A stretch of 44,146 nucleotides of DNA from Scenedesmus sp. ARA3 (lineage: Eukaryota; Chlorophyta; Chlorophyceae; Sphaeropleales; Scenedesmaceae), in the NCBI GenBank assembly GCA_004335835.1, contig RWJK01001961.1, positions 5,734 to 49,879 of the forward strand. The letters are read 5' to 3'. A program made the position numbers and the translations under genes. The notes under the pieces are model-generated. The model saw nothing but the letters and a program-made list of their open reading frames with translations. It did not search any database and had not been told where the DNA came from. The number at the start of each line of letters is the position of its first letter. Positions within the stretch are counted from its first letter, which is position 1. Below are positions 22,101 to 31,000 of the stretch, piece by piece.

Positions 22101-23983
22101 TGCCCTGTGCCGCAGTGTGTGAAGCACAAACGTCTGGCGTAACGCAGCTGTGTGTCGTGATGCTGTCTGGTGCTGCACACCGCGCTGCTGGGCCCCTGCA
22201 GCGCGCCTGACATGCTTATGTGTGAGGTGAGGAAGACCGGCACCCATATCATGGATCAGCCATCTACTATTTGACAAAACTGACTTGTGCCGTATGTTCC
22301 GCAGCTGCTGTAGCTGCTACACTGTTTGACTCATATGCTGCGTTGTACCGCGTTCCATGCTGCAGCGTGCTGGAGCTGCCGACGTGTGAGGAGGAGCGCG
22401 ACATGCACGGCAACGTGATGTTCTGCAGCTGCTGTAGCTGCTACACTGTTTGACTCATATGCTGCGTTGTACCGCGTTCCATGCTGCAGCGTGCTGGAGC
22501 TGCCGACGTGTGAGGAGGAGTGCAACATGCACGGCAACGTGATGTTCTGCAGCTGCTGTAGCTGCTACACTGTTTGACTCATATGCTGCGTTGTACCGCG
22601 TTCCATGCTGCAGCGTGCTGGAGCTGCCGACGTGTGAGGAGGAGCGCGACATGCACGGCAACGTGATGTTCCGGGGCCCCCGCGTGAAGATGGGCATCTA
22701 CTGCGGCACACCCACGCGCGTCATCCCACACACCACCACGGGGCGCGCTGACTACTTCGGGCCTGTGGTGAGTGTCCCGGCATGAACCCTAGAACCCTGA
22801 CGTCTAAACTGAAATCGTTGTGTCCACATTTCTCTGTCTATCGCCGCAGTTCAACTGCGCGACGCGCTACTGCCATGCTGCAGCGCGCGGCGGCCAGGTC
22901 CTTGTCCCCAAGGAGCTCATGTGCGTGGTCACCAGCAAGTGGGTGCTGACATCATGCCTGCATTGCGCCTCCTGCTGTTCACTGCTTCTTTGCAGGTCAA
23001 TCGTGCTGCGCGCTACTGCCACGCTGCAGCGCGCGGCGGCCAGGTTTTAGTACCCAAGGAGCTCATGTGCGAGGTCATCAGCAAGTGGGTGCTGATTGAC
23101 CCCAGTGAGCTCATGCAGAGTGACAGGCTGCTGGAGTTAGTGGCTTACTTTGATGAGGAGCGGCGGCTGTGGCCTTGGATGTTTAAGAGGAGGGCCCACT
23201 GGGAGGTGCCTGTGCCACCACCTTGGTACAGTCAGATGTCTCAAGCTGGGGGTGGAGGTGTGACAGCTGACCCCTCAGCTGCTGCCGGCAGCCAGCAGCA
23301 GCAGCAGCAGCAGTTTGGTGGGAGTGGGGTTTCGGGCGGGTACTGGATGCAGGGCGAGCAGCTGCAGCAGCAGCAGCGGCAGCAGCAGCAGCAGCAGCAG
23401 AATGGTGTGGAGGTAGGTGGTGGGCTGGGCGTGCTGCAGCAGGGCCAGCGGCAGCAGCAGCAGCAGCAGCAGCAGCATGCTGGTGGGCCTGTGGATGGCT
23501 TTGACAGCTTGGCTGCTGCTGCTGCAGCAGCAGGTGCTGAGCAGCTGGGCAGCAGCGATGCGAGTAGCCACAACCAGAGCTGCCTCAGCGATATGGTGCC
23601 TGCTCGCCTTGCCCCTCTGCATGAAGCTGCAGAGTGCGGCGGCAGCAGCAGGTGCCCCTCTGAGCACTCCTCCTCATGCCTGCTGCAGCCAGAGCAGCAG
23701 CAGCAGCAGCAGCAGCGCCAGTCAGAGCGCCCAGCGCAGCAACAGCAGCAGCAGCAGCAGCAGCACAGTGCAGGCCCTGATGTGCGCATGCCCACTGCCC
23801 CGAGGCCGCCTATGCCAGTGCGGCAGTCTGTGCGGCGGCACTCTGACCTGGCGCAAGCTTACAGCCGCANNNNNNNNNNNNNNNNNNNNNNNNNNNNNNN
23901 NNNNNNNNNNNNNNNNNNNAAAAAAAACACTCCTGCCACTGACTACATGCAGCAACTCCACTGCGTGGCTACACCGTCACCAT
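12207..23983 (+). CDS. LRR receptor-type adenylyl cyclase with tandem C1/C2 domains
   Basis: Exons: 12207-12963, 13278-13497, 13942-14160, 14580-14793, 14955-15281, 15442-15637, 16169-16614, 17961-18122, 18657-18828, 19448-19609, 20002-20158, 20361-20802, 21319-21497, 21811-22023, 22614-22767, 22996 onward into the N gap at 23870. All phases agree; about 1631 residues before the gap. Domains: signal peptide 1-26; LRRNT with CSWVGVSC; LRRs 80-398; membrane span about 517-543 (SVTAIALVALACVAAAW); C1 571-860 (ITLVLTDVQGST, TEGDAF, VLFRGLRVRMSIATG, GGQIMMDSESF) with a 130-residue low-complexity insert; C2 1205-1385 (AVTIVFCTID, GGYECQEAEGTFM, GRADYFGPV joined to VNRAARYCHAAARGGQV). The tail is Gln-rich; if the frame survives the gap, the stop is 23981-23983. 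It makes cAMP (Asp in ADYFG favours adenine; inference) in the cytosol in response to an external ligand. LRR and cyclase parts are joined by phase-consistent exons, so one gene is likely. Confidence 0.88.
13488..13720 (+). repeat. Duplicated exon tail in cyclase intron 2
   Basis: The end of exon 2 with its donor, gacacgttcaggtggg, at 13488-13502 recurs at 13609-13624 preceded by a tgtgcag acceptor-like word. A further weaker copy of the surrounding sequence (ccgaattttgcctgtg versus ccgaatcttgcctgtg) lies near 13720. Unit about 120 bp. Confidence 0.7.
15744..15932 (+). repeat. Two copies of the exon 6 tail in cyclase intron 6
   Basis: The last 45-60 bases of exon 6 (from gtttgatgcagtggcg to the donor, 15591-15643) recur at 15744-15797 and 15866-15932. 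Both still read as AVAWCLC, and both keep a GT donor at the same position. They lie in the intron before the acceptor at 16168. Confidence 0.85.
16124..16166 (+). repeat. CTG tract at acceptor of cyclase exon 7
   Basis: About 12 ctg units run directly into the tgctgcag acceptor of exon 7 (exon starts 16169). Same arrangement as the minus-strand tract at 1779-1814. Confidence 0.8.
16755..17460. mobile_element. Possible decayed transposon insertion in cyclase intron 7
   Basis: This part of the 1346-bp intron differs in composition from the rest: purine-rich runs (ggaaggaggggggcttgagtg, gtggtgtgaagtgt repeated at 16845 and 16863), a perfect inverted repeat ctggcatatcataccag near 17007, and an ATG at 17110 opening a short frame. 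From 17290 to 17420 a unit of about 60 bp (gcaagctaccgccctagag / gcaagctatcacccgagag) is repeated twice. No transposase, reverse transcriptase or terminal repeats were found, so the identity is only a guess. Confidence 0.25.
17563..17634 (+). tRNA. tRNA-Glu (CTC)
   Basis: A full cloverleaf of 72 bases. The acceptor is tccctccg-like (tcctccg with cgggggа-equivalent 3' strand at 17628-17634, one G-T pair). The D stem is gtgt/gcat, the anticodon stem cgagg/cctcg around loop ttctcac (anticodon CTC), and the T arm ccggg-ttcgagt-cccgg. A TTTT pol III terminator follows at 17640-17643. It sits on the sense strand inside intron 7 of the cyclase gene. Confidence 0.93.
17640..17643 (+). terminator. Pol III T4 terminator of tRNA-Glu
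   Basis: Four T residues begin five bases after the discriminator base of the tRNA-Glu gene. Confidence 0.7.
18463..18552 (+). repeat. Partial copy of the head of cyclase exon 9
   Basis: Acceptor plus 90 bases repeat the start of the true exon 9 (18657), 194 bp upstream. It reads IMMDSDSFRGIHARLPELGG and on to TQKLL, with one residue different (Asp for Glu). After ctgctg it diverges and has no matching donor, so it is probably skipped. Confidence 0.85.
18774..19290 (+). repeat. Array of five copies of the exon 9 tail with donors and acceptors
   Basis: The stretch caggagattgtggagatg through accgacc|gtgag recurs at 18777 (true exon), 18890, 19003, 19120 and 19238, spacing 113-118 bp. Copies 3 and 4 have acceptors (gtgtag or gtagcag) and donors; from the tag acceptor they span 18986-19054 and 19103-19171, 69 bases each, entering and leaving in phase 1. 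Each would add AGPSAQEIVEMFSAPPHAEH plus a few residues in frame. Copy 2 is shorter (48 bases) and also keeps frame. Copy 5 is diverged and has lost its GT donor. Confidence 0.85.
20236..20299 (+). repeat. Partial copy of the head of cyclase exon 12
   Basis: tgctgcaccaggcggcacacctgctgggcc at 20241 repeats the start of exon 12 (20361), 122 bp upstream. Without a good acceptor directly in front, it is probably not an exon. Confidence 0.8.
21151..21238 (+). repeat. Partial copy of the head of cyclase exon 13
   Basis: The acceptor gtgtgcag and about 80 exon bases repeat the start of exon 13 (21319), 162 bp upstream. It reads VMPCGLEDRARFFPRLDSLR like the true exon and then diverges into a pyrimidine-rich stretch. 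Confidence 0.85.
21591..21735 (+). repeat. Two partial copies of the head of cyclase exon 14
   Basis: The start of exon 14 (21811; YCEIVEASREAAELALELYS) is repeated upstream, diverged, at 21591-21660 (reads YCKIVEASCKAAEVALELYS) and at 21691-21735 (reads YCEIVEARHEAM). Both keep an acceptor-like cag in front. Confidence 0.85.
22294..22673 (+). repeat. 124-bp tandem repeat, three copies, over the head of cyclase exon 15
   Basis: Near-identical 124-bp units place the acceptor atgctgcag at 22365, 22489 and 22613, each followed by the same exon start (VLELPTCEEERDMHGNVMF; copy 2 has Cys-Asn for Arg-Asp). Only the third copy runs on into the full exon 22614-22767. The first two run into tgcagctgctgtag with an in-frame stop. 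Near identity means a recent expansion. Confidence 0.92.
22842..22948 (+). repeat. Copy of the head of cyclase exon 16
   Basis: A strong acceptor (tatcgccgcag, ending 22849) leads into FNCATRYCHAAARGGQVLVP and further, closely matching the true exon 16 start VNRAARYCHAAARGGQVLVP at 22996. It ends at agcaagtgggtg, a possible donor. It keeps the catalytic Asn and Arg. See findings for the possible alternative exon. Confidence 0.8.
23870..23919. other. Assembly gap
   Basis: Fifty Ns inside the Gln-rich C-terminal tail of the cyclase gene. Two further Ns lie at 24062-24063 and one at 17186. Confidence 0.95.
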
Positions 23984-24407
23984 AAGAATGGGCACCACCA
24001 CCGCCCTAGGTAGCTGCCCGACCAACAATGCAGTTGACAACCGGCTGATGTGAGTGCAGCANNATGAATGCAAGCACATTGCTGCTCCCTACGCACAGCA
24101 GAGAACCAACCAAGTAGTATACAACGCCCACACAACCTTAATGGCAGGCAATCCACTGGTCCAGCTGTTGTCCAGAGGTGTGCTGCAGGCACAGCTGCAG
24201 CACTGCTGAGTGAACAGCTGAGCACCTCCAGACACTGGCCAGCAGTCCAGCACGCTCAACAGTCATGGGGGGGTGGGCTACATGATGCAGCATCAGGATA
24301 ACAAATGTGCTAATACATCAAAAGTTCTGATAGGGCCGCCCGGGTTCGAATTGTGGTCGCAAAAATCGGCGGTGATCTTTAGCTGGACCCGATCTTGCAC
24401 AGAATTC

Positions 24408-24480
24408 GGGGTCGTAGCTCAGATGGTAGAGCGCTCGCTTAGCATGCGAGAGGTAGGGGGATCGATACCCTCCGACTCCA
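24408..24480 (+). tRNA. tRNA-Ala (AGC)
   Basis: Complete 73-base cloverleaf. Acceptor ggggtcg/cgactcc (one G-T pair) plus discriminator A, D arm with gctcagatggtagagc, anticodon stem ctcgc/gcgag around loop ttagcat (anticodon AGC), and T arm with loop atcgata, the variant typical of plant tRNA-Ala. A TTTT terminator follows at 24496-24499. Confidence 0.95.
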
Positions 24481-24495
24481 TCGCTGCTTCGGCAG

Positions 24496-24499
24496 TTTT
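24496..24499 (+). terminator. Pol III T4 terminator of tRNA-Ala
   Basis: Four T residues 15 bases after the tRNA-Ala discriminator base. Confidence 0.65.
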
Positions 24500-26120
24500 G
24501 CCATGTGTCTGCGCTTCTTCGCACTTTTTTCCAGCGTATTGGACATGCTGCTCAACCCAAGAAAAGGCAGCTGTACGCATGGTCAATGCACAACTGCGCA
24601 CCTGCAAGCAATGCTGGACCAGCAGGCCCCCTGCCCAAAGGCTCCTGGTGGTCCGAGTGGGCTGATCACGCAGGCACAACAGTCCAGTACCATGGGGTCA
24701 ATCGATAGACATACCTATAGGCGCAAAGAAGGTTGACAGGGCAGCAGCAGCGTCAGATGAGCCCGCGCAGGGCGGCCACCTGCGCCCTCTGCACCCTTTT
24801 GATGTAGCCCCTGGTAGACCACGGTGTAGGTTCCAGTCATAACACTCGCAACAGTAAAAACATGCATTAGGCATTATTCATCACAGATCTTGTACATGTG
24901 CTTCATTTACAGTAAATGGTGTCCTAGGTCTGACAGGGGCACACAACCGTTTGGCGCTCCCCATGACATAAACATCCATGGAAACAAGCCAAAATCCGTG
25001 TCGGGTGCAGTGGCACCACCACATGACAAATGCGGCTAACGCACGTCGGCTGGTTCTGCAGCTGGCTCTACTGGTGCTGCTGCTGCTGCTGCTTATTTGT
25101 GCTGCAACAGCTGCTGCTGCTGCTGCCGCTGCTGCTGCCGCCGATGTTATGGCTGTTGTGACACACTGCACTTACAACTGCTTTCCCTGACCATTCCCTA
25201 AGCCGTTCCCTATATCGTGGTTAGGGAACGGTTAGGGAATCCCTATTAGGGACAAATGGCTTCCCTATTAGGGATTCCCTAACCGTTCCCTAATTTCTTC
25301 AGTATCACAAAATTGCTGTAATACGTTGTGTTACACGCCCAAAACATATTCTTAAACATACTTTGATACACGGAACACATTCGGAGCAGCTCTGTGGTTG
25401 GGTGCACTGCATCAGTGCCCCGCAGTGCCTTAGCTGCACAATGAACTCGAGGCAGGCACTCAGCAGCACCCAAGGTTTGCTGACAATCACAAATCAAAAA
25501 CCACAGAACAAACTTCATGACATGTCGGGTGTCGACACTGCAAATCACTGCTATTGTCAGCGGCGCAGCATCATGCCGCGCCGCTGTAAACCTGGCAACT
25601 GTTGGAAGTACGGCAGCGCACTTGTCCGCTGCTGTTGTACCCAAGAGACTGGGCACCGGTGCTGTCTCAGACAGCACGACGCTCGTGCTGATGAGCGCCC
25701 GGCGTAGTTGTGGGTGTGTTGTGGAGGCCGCCTCTCTGTGCAGCACACGTGCACCAGTCCACACCCTGTGCCACACTTTTAACCTCTCTTGCCAGGCTGT
25801 GCATGTGGCCCTTGTTGTAGCCTTGTGGCAGCCGTTCTCGCGCTTTCTCCAACCTGCTACGGTGATGAATTGACACGGACGTATCAGTTGGTGGCCTACT
25901 TGTATGATGAACAAAGGGTTATGTTCCAGTGCGGGATGCCTGCAGCATATGCAGGATGCCTCCCGCAGTGCGGACTGTAAGGTGCATGTTGCAAACATAC
26001 CGTACACTGCCTTTTTAATAATGCAGAAGCTGGTGCAGTGGGATGCAACTATCATGTTGCATGCTGAAAACAAAGATAGCGGTATAATAATGCAGAAGCA
26101 GGGTGCAGTGGGATGCTGTT
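24500..26120. other. Intergenic region with weak ORFs
   Basis: No gene supported. A plus-strand frame 25023-25190 encodes 55 residues with a signal-peptide-like start (ARRLVLQLALLVLLLLLLIC) followed by poly-Ala, largely from CTG/GCT triplets. It could be the first exon of a secreted protein or a by-product of the triplet tract. A 302-codon minus-strand open frame (26187-25279) has no recognisable domain and overlaps the hairpin below. Confidence 0.35.
25221..25293. repeat. Long inverted repeat with TTAGGG-like words
   Basis: Left arm 25221-25252 (ttagggaacggttaggga and on) and right arm 25262-25293 (ending ccctaaccgttccctaa) are 32 bases each, with two mismatches, around a 9-base loop caaatggct. 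A third related segment, attccctaagccgttcccta, lies at 25194-25213. It could be a small MITE or a transcribed hairpin. Confidence 0.8.
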
Positions 26121-26124
26121 CTTG

Positions 26125-27600
26125 TTCTGACAACAGTGTCACAAATCTTTGCATACCGGGTTTCTTCTCAAACGGTATAGGCTTCACTCTTCAATAGATA
26201 CCTTGTTGCATGATCTTTTCAAACAGTATCCATGATGCAGGTCGATACATTCATGGTGCGTGTGTGACAAACGGGCAGCAACTGTGGTCCAGGGCGGAAG
26301 CAACATCTCCAGAAACGGATTAAAGCTTTGACATACACAGTTAATCAACTAGTCGATTCGCGCTTGACCAGCGGACGACAGGAGTTGCTTACGGAAGCTT
26401 TGTGTTCGGGTGAGTCTTTACTTCGCATGTGGCGTATCGCTGTTGATCCGGGGCATATCCAAGAGATTATTGCAAGCAAAAGTTGTAACTGACCCTGTTG
26501 CTGTGGTCTTTGAGCACTGAAGGTTGCACAGCAAATGTTTTTGCTGGGGGGCTGCAGCGCTTCCCTCTGGGAAGTTCCAGGTCCCTATAGCTTCCCGTGG
26601 ATACGCAGCAATTGCACGGGACTTTCATGACTAAATTCTTCCGGGACCTTGCCGATTTTTCCCAAAAAAAAACGCTGCCTTGAGGCTGTGGTGAGGTCAT
26701 CCATAATCCAATGCATAATCCCCAGTGTCCACTTACGCTCGTGACAAGTAGGTTTTCACAGCTCACGTTCTTGAGTTGATGTGGTAAAGTCGCAAATGCC
26801 AGGGCTTATAAGGCAGACAAACACAAGGCTTGAGAAGGCCAGGCACTCAGTGCCCAGCTGGGCCTGCCATTGACTACTGGCAGTGACTGCCAGCTAAGTA
26901 CTTACCAAGTATTTAGCTGCAGCTGCAGCTGCTCATGTGCTACATGAGCGATCAGTGATCAGGCACCTTTAAGACGTGTTAGGTGCATCTAGAGCTAGAT
27001 GTGCATGTTTGCAGCAGCTGAAAGGCATTCATAGCTGCTGCAGCAGGTGCTTTCTCCGCTGCTGCTGCAGCTGTCACAGCAGCAGCGGCTGCTGTGTTTG
27101 TCTTCAGCGCTGCGGGAGACAAGCAGGCGGGCGCCAGCAGCAGGCTGTGCAGCTGATGCTGCCTAGCAAGCCAGCAGCAGGCAGCCAAGCAGCAGTAAGC
27201 GCAACCTGCGTCCAACAAGCGGCAGCAGGGGCAGCACCATGCAGATGATGATCAGGCATACTATGCCTTTGAAAGGCAGGACATATGTAGCATGCCAGGG
27301 CGGGCTGCGAGGCAGCAGGATGCAGAAGTTTGTCATCAGTGACCCTGCTCTGTACACTTTGGTCAACCATTGCCTGCCATGCGGAGCTGTAGATTTGAGG
27401 CGATCGCCGTTGGTTCTGAAGGGTGAACTTCGCCACCCTTGCACAAGGGGTGGTGTACCTCCTTTGTGGAGTAGGTTATGATCATGTGTAACAAAACTTT
27501 GGTGCTGCCACCGCCAGCTGCCAGCACTGTTGCCTGCTGCATGCAGCGGCTGCGCAGCCGCCACGTGTTACTAGTCACAACTGATTGCTGCTATTGTTGA
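26125..27600. repeat. Segmental duplication, copy A (upstream of first RCC1 gene)
   Basis: The sequence from ttctgacaacagtgtcacaa at 26125 to about 27600 is repeated at 35906-37400. The match is broken by indels but clear throughout (for example cttgaccagcggacgacagg at both). It includes the upstream flank of the gene at 28082, presumably its promoter. A 220-bp block at 26993-27215 is almost identical between the copies. Confidence 0.88.
26931..26949. repeat. Conserved small hairpin
   Basis: gctcatgt-gct-acatgagc, an 8-bp perfect stem with a three-base loop. The same stem with loop gcc is present in the duplicated copy at 36683-36701, although surrounding sequence has changed. Confidence 0.6.
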
Positions 27601-28081
27601 AGGCTCAGGCGGCTGTCACCGTCACTAGCCGCCACCGTAACATGTTAAGACAGCTTCACCATGCAAGTGTGACCCTGTTGTTGCTGTGTTCTCATGTCTT
27701 GCCCCTCTAGAGAGCAGTAGATCTACTGCTGTTGTATGGCTACAGCTGCACAAGTGAGCGTTTTCAGCCATGTTGCTGGCACATACAACCCCCCTCTTGT
27801 GTGATGTGCCGCCCAAGCAAGCACCATCGTGCTGCAGCACCTGCCTGTCTACTAGCACGTCCTGCTGGGCTCCTGCTGCTGCCTGTGTTGAGATGAGCCC
27901 CTGCTGCAAAACCACTGAAAACTTTCGAACAAGGGCTGTTGTACGGTGCTGTGCATGTGCCAAGCCGGGCAGGCACTTCTGTTGCATGTGCTATCGCTTG
28001 TGTGTTGCGTCGTCGTACGTACTCTCATACTGTGTTTGTGCAATCCATGCTTTGCAGGAATTCAACGGTCACCACAGACTT

Positions 28082-31000
28082 ATGATGGTCATGAGTGGGA
28101 ACTTAGGCCTTTCACTGGCGTGCATAGTCAAGGTTCTGGTGTGGTTACTGGCCACAGAAGCTGTGCATGCTGCCATCAGTGCACCCGTGAGCTACGCCAC
28201 TAGCGTCGGTACCAATTATGTTCTTTGCACTGATGTGGTCTCCATAGCAGCTGGAAACCATCACACATGCGGTGTTCTCAAAGACCAGACTGTGATATGC
28301 TGGGGTGACAATACCTACGGCCAGCTGGGTGATGGCACCACCACCAGCAGCAGGGTGCCCGTAGTGGCGCCGGGCCTAAGCAATGTGCGCAGCATCTCTG
28401 CTCGCGGCTTGCATACATGTGCAGTTTTGTGGAACGGCACTGCACGCTGCTGGGGTTCGAATGGCCGTGGCCAGCTGGGTGATGGCACCAGCACCGACAG
28501 GTACCTGCCCGTGGTGGTGTCAGGCTTAAACAGTGTGCGCAGCATATTTGCCAGCCTGCAGCACACATGCGCGGTCATGGAGGATAACACCGCAAGTTGC
28601 TGGGGTTCGAATGACCGTGGCCAGCTGGGTGATGGCACCACAATCAGCAGCAGTTTACCTCTGGTGGTGTCAGGCTTGAGCGATGTGCGCGCCATCACCG
28701 CTGGCTATGCACACACCTGTGCGTTGTCGGGGCCGGCCTTGAACGGTGTCGTGCACTGCTGGGGTGACAACTCCTTTGGCCAGCTAGGGGACGGCAGCAA
28801 CAGCATTTGGAGTCACGTTCCTACAGTTGTATCAGGCTTGAGCAATGCGAGCATGATTTCAGCTGGATGGGGTCACACATGCATGGTCATGGACGACCAC
28901 ACTGCGCGGTGCTGGGGGTACAATTCTTGCGGCCACCTGGGTGACGGCACCACCACTGACAGCAACATACCTGTCGCTGTCGCAGGCTTGAGCAATGTGC
29001 GCAGCGTTTCAACTGGTGACGTGCACACATGTGGGTTGTTGGACAATGGTGCTGCACAATGCTGGGGCTGCAATGACTTGCACGAGCTGGGTGATGGCAC
29101 CACCACCAACAGCAGGGTACCCGTGGTGGTGTCAGGCGTGGGTGGAGCGCGCAGCATTTCTGCTGGTGGTTGGCACACGTGCGTGGTGTTCGGGAACAAC
29201 ACAGCAAGCTGCTGGGGTTGGGATAACTATGGCCAGCTGGGTTACGGGGCCTCTAGCGGTGACACAGTACAGCCTGTTCTCGTGTCGGGTTGTGCGCCAC
29301 GCAACAGCAGCAGCAACTACACCTCCAATACTTGCAGCGGTGTGGTTGAGGTGGTTGGAGGCGCCGCACACAGTTGTGCGGTCTTCAAAGATGGCGCTGC
29401 ACGGTGTTGGGGCTCAAGTGCAAGTTACGCGCTGGGTAATGGCTCCAGCACTGTCGGCCGTGCTGTGCTGGTAGTGGTGTCGGGCGTAAGCAATGTGCGC
29501 AACATATCCGCTAACGGTGGGCACACCTGTGCAGTATTGGAGGACAAAACTGCCCGCTGTTGGGGAGGCAATGATCGTGGCCAGCTGGGTGACGGCACCA
29601 GAACTGACAGCAGTGTGCCCGTGGTGGTCTCAGGCTTGAGCAATGTGAGCAGCATTTCCTGTGGATGGAGCCACACCTGCGCGGTTATGGAAGACGGCAC
29701 CGCACGCTGCTGGGGAGATTCACTATATGGCGCGCTAGGGGACGGCACTCTCATGCCGAGCAATGTGCCCGTGGTGGTGGCAAACTTGAGCAATGTAAGG
29801 AGCATTGCCTCGGGAAAGCAGTACACGTGCGCAGTGCTGCACGATGGCACTGCACGCTGTTGGGGATGCAATTTTGCAGGACAACTGGGCAATGGCAGTG
29901 TGAGTCATCAGCATGTGCCTGTGATGGTGTCAGGCTTGAGCAATGTGCGCAGCATATCTGCTGCCAGTGGCAATGCCGCCGGACACACATGTGCGGATTT
30001 AGAAAATGGCGCTGCACGCTGCTGGGGAGACAATAGTAATGGCCAGCTGGGCAATGGCACCACCGGCAGTAACAGCGAAGTACCCGTGGTGGTGCTAGGC
30101 TTGAGCAATGTGCGCAGCATTGCCGCTGGCGCCGTGCACACATGCGCAGTTTTGGAGGATGGCACTGCTCGCTGCTGGGGAGACAACTATTTTGGGCAGT
30201 TTGGTGCTGGCACCAACACTGGCAGCAATGCGCCCATGGCAGTGCCAGGCTTGAGCAGTGTGCGCAGCATTGCCGCTGGTGCTTTGCACACATGCGCAGC
30301 TTTGGAGGATGGCACTGCGCGCTGCTGGGGAACCAATTATGCAGGCGAGCTGGGCGACGGCACCACCATTGACAGATGGAAGCCCGTGGTGGTGTCAGGT
30401 TGCGCACCACCACCAATCAGCAGCAACTACACCGAGTGCCGCCAGGTCATTGCCAGTGTCCGGAGCCAGGATGGCAGGGAGGGCCTGAATATGTTCGGCC
30501 GGCCGTGCGTTTTTGAAGCTCCTCTGAGGGCGACCCTTCACTCGGTAATCACTATCACCAAGTGCACGCGCATTGAGTACCTTGCTGCAGCCAGACCACG
30601 GCTCAGCGAGTGTGCAGACAAGGGAGACTTCAGTTGCTGGATTGAAGTCATCTACAATGGCACGCGTGGCTGGATTATAGCCAGCATCCCCTGTGGCGGC
30701 AGCGAGCCAGGTGGCGTGGAAGTGTTGCACTACGTGTCGTACTGCCCTGCTGCTGCTTGTCCCTCTCAAGGTGAGCTTGATTGTTGCCATGCATTGATGC
30801 CTGCAAGATGCACGGTTGGGGATGCACTGATGCATACGCAGGTCTTGGCGTTTGATAGTCTATGCCTTGTTCATGATGTAGGCAATTGTTCAAACTGCAA
30901 GCCGGCTGGCTGCTGCTGTTATTGCTTAAAGCAGCTGTTGCAGCTGGCGTTCACGCCAAACAACAGTTGCTGCCGGCAGGTTGTCTTTGCTTCGCGCCAG

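Noticed and set aside
24333..24360. Second tRNA suggested by gggttcgaatt near the tRNA-Ala
   Set aside because: Only a B-box-like T arm is present; no matching acceptor, D or anticodon arm could be drawn.
25194..25293. Interstitial telomere
   Set aside because: TTAGGG-like words are not in head-to-tail array but arranged as an inverted repeat with accgtt spacers.
25279..26187. 302-codon minus-strand frame
   Set aside because: Longest open frame in its area but with no recognisable domain; part of it lies in the hairpin at 25293, and no splice or start context supports it. Kept only as a remark.
27770..28081. N-terminal extension of the first RCC1 protein to 27770
   Set aside because: The frame is open but Cys-rich without motif, an acceptor at 28057 falls inside it, and the signal peptide plus the paralog both support a start at 28082.
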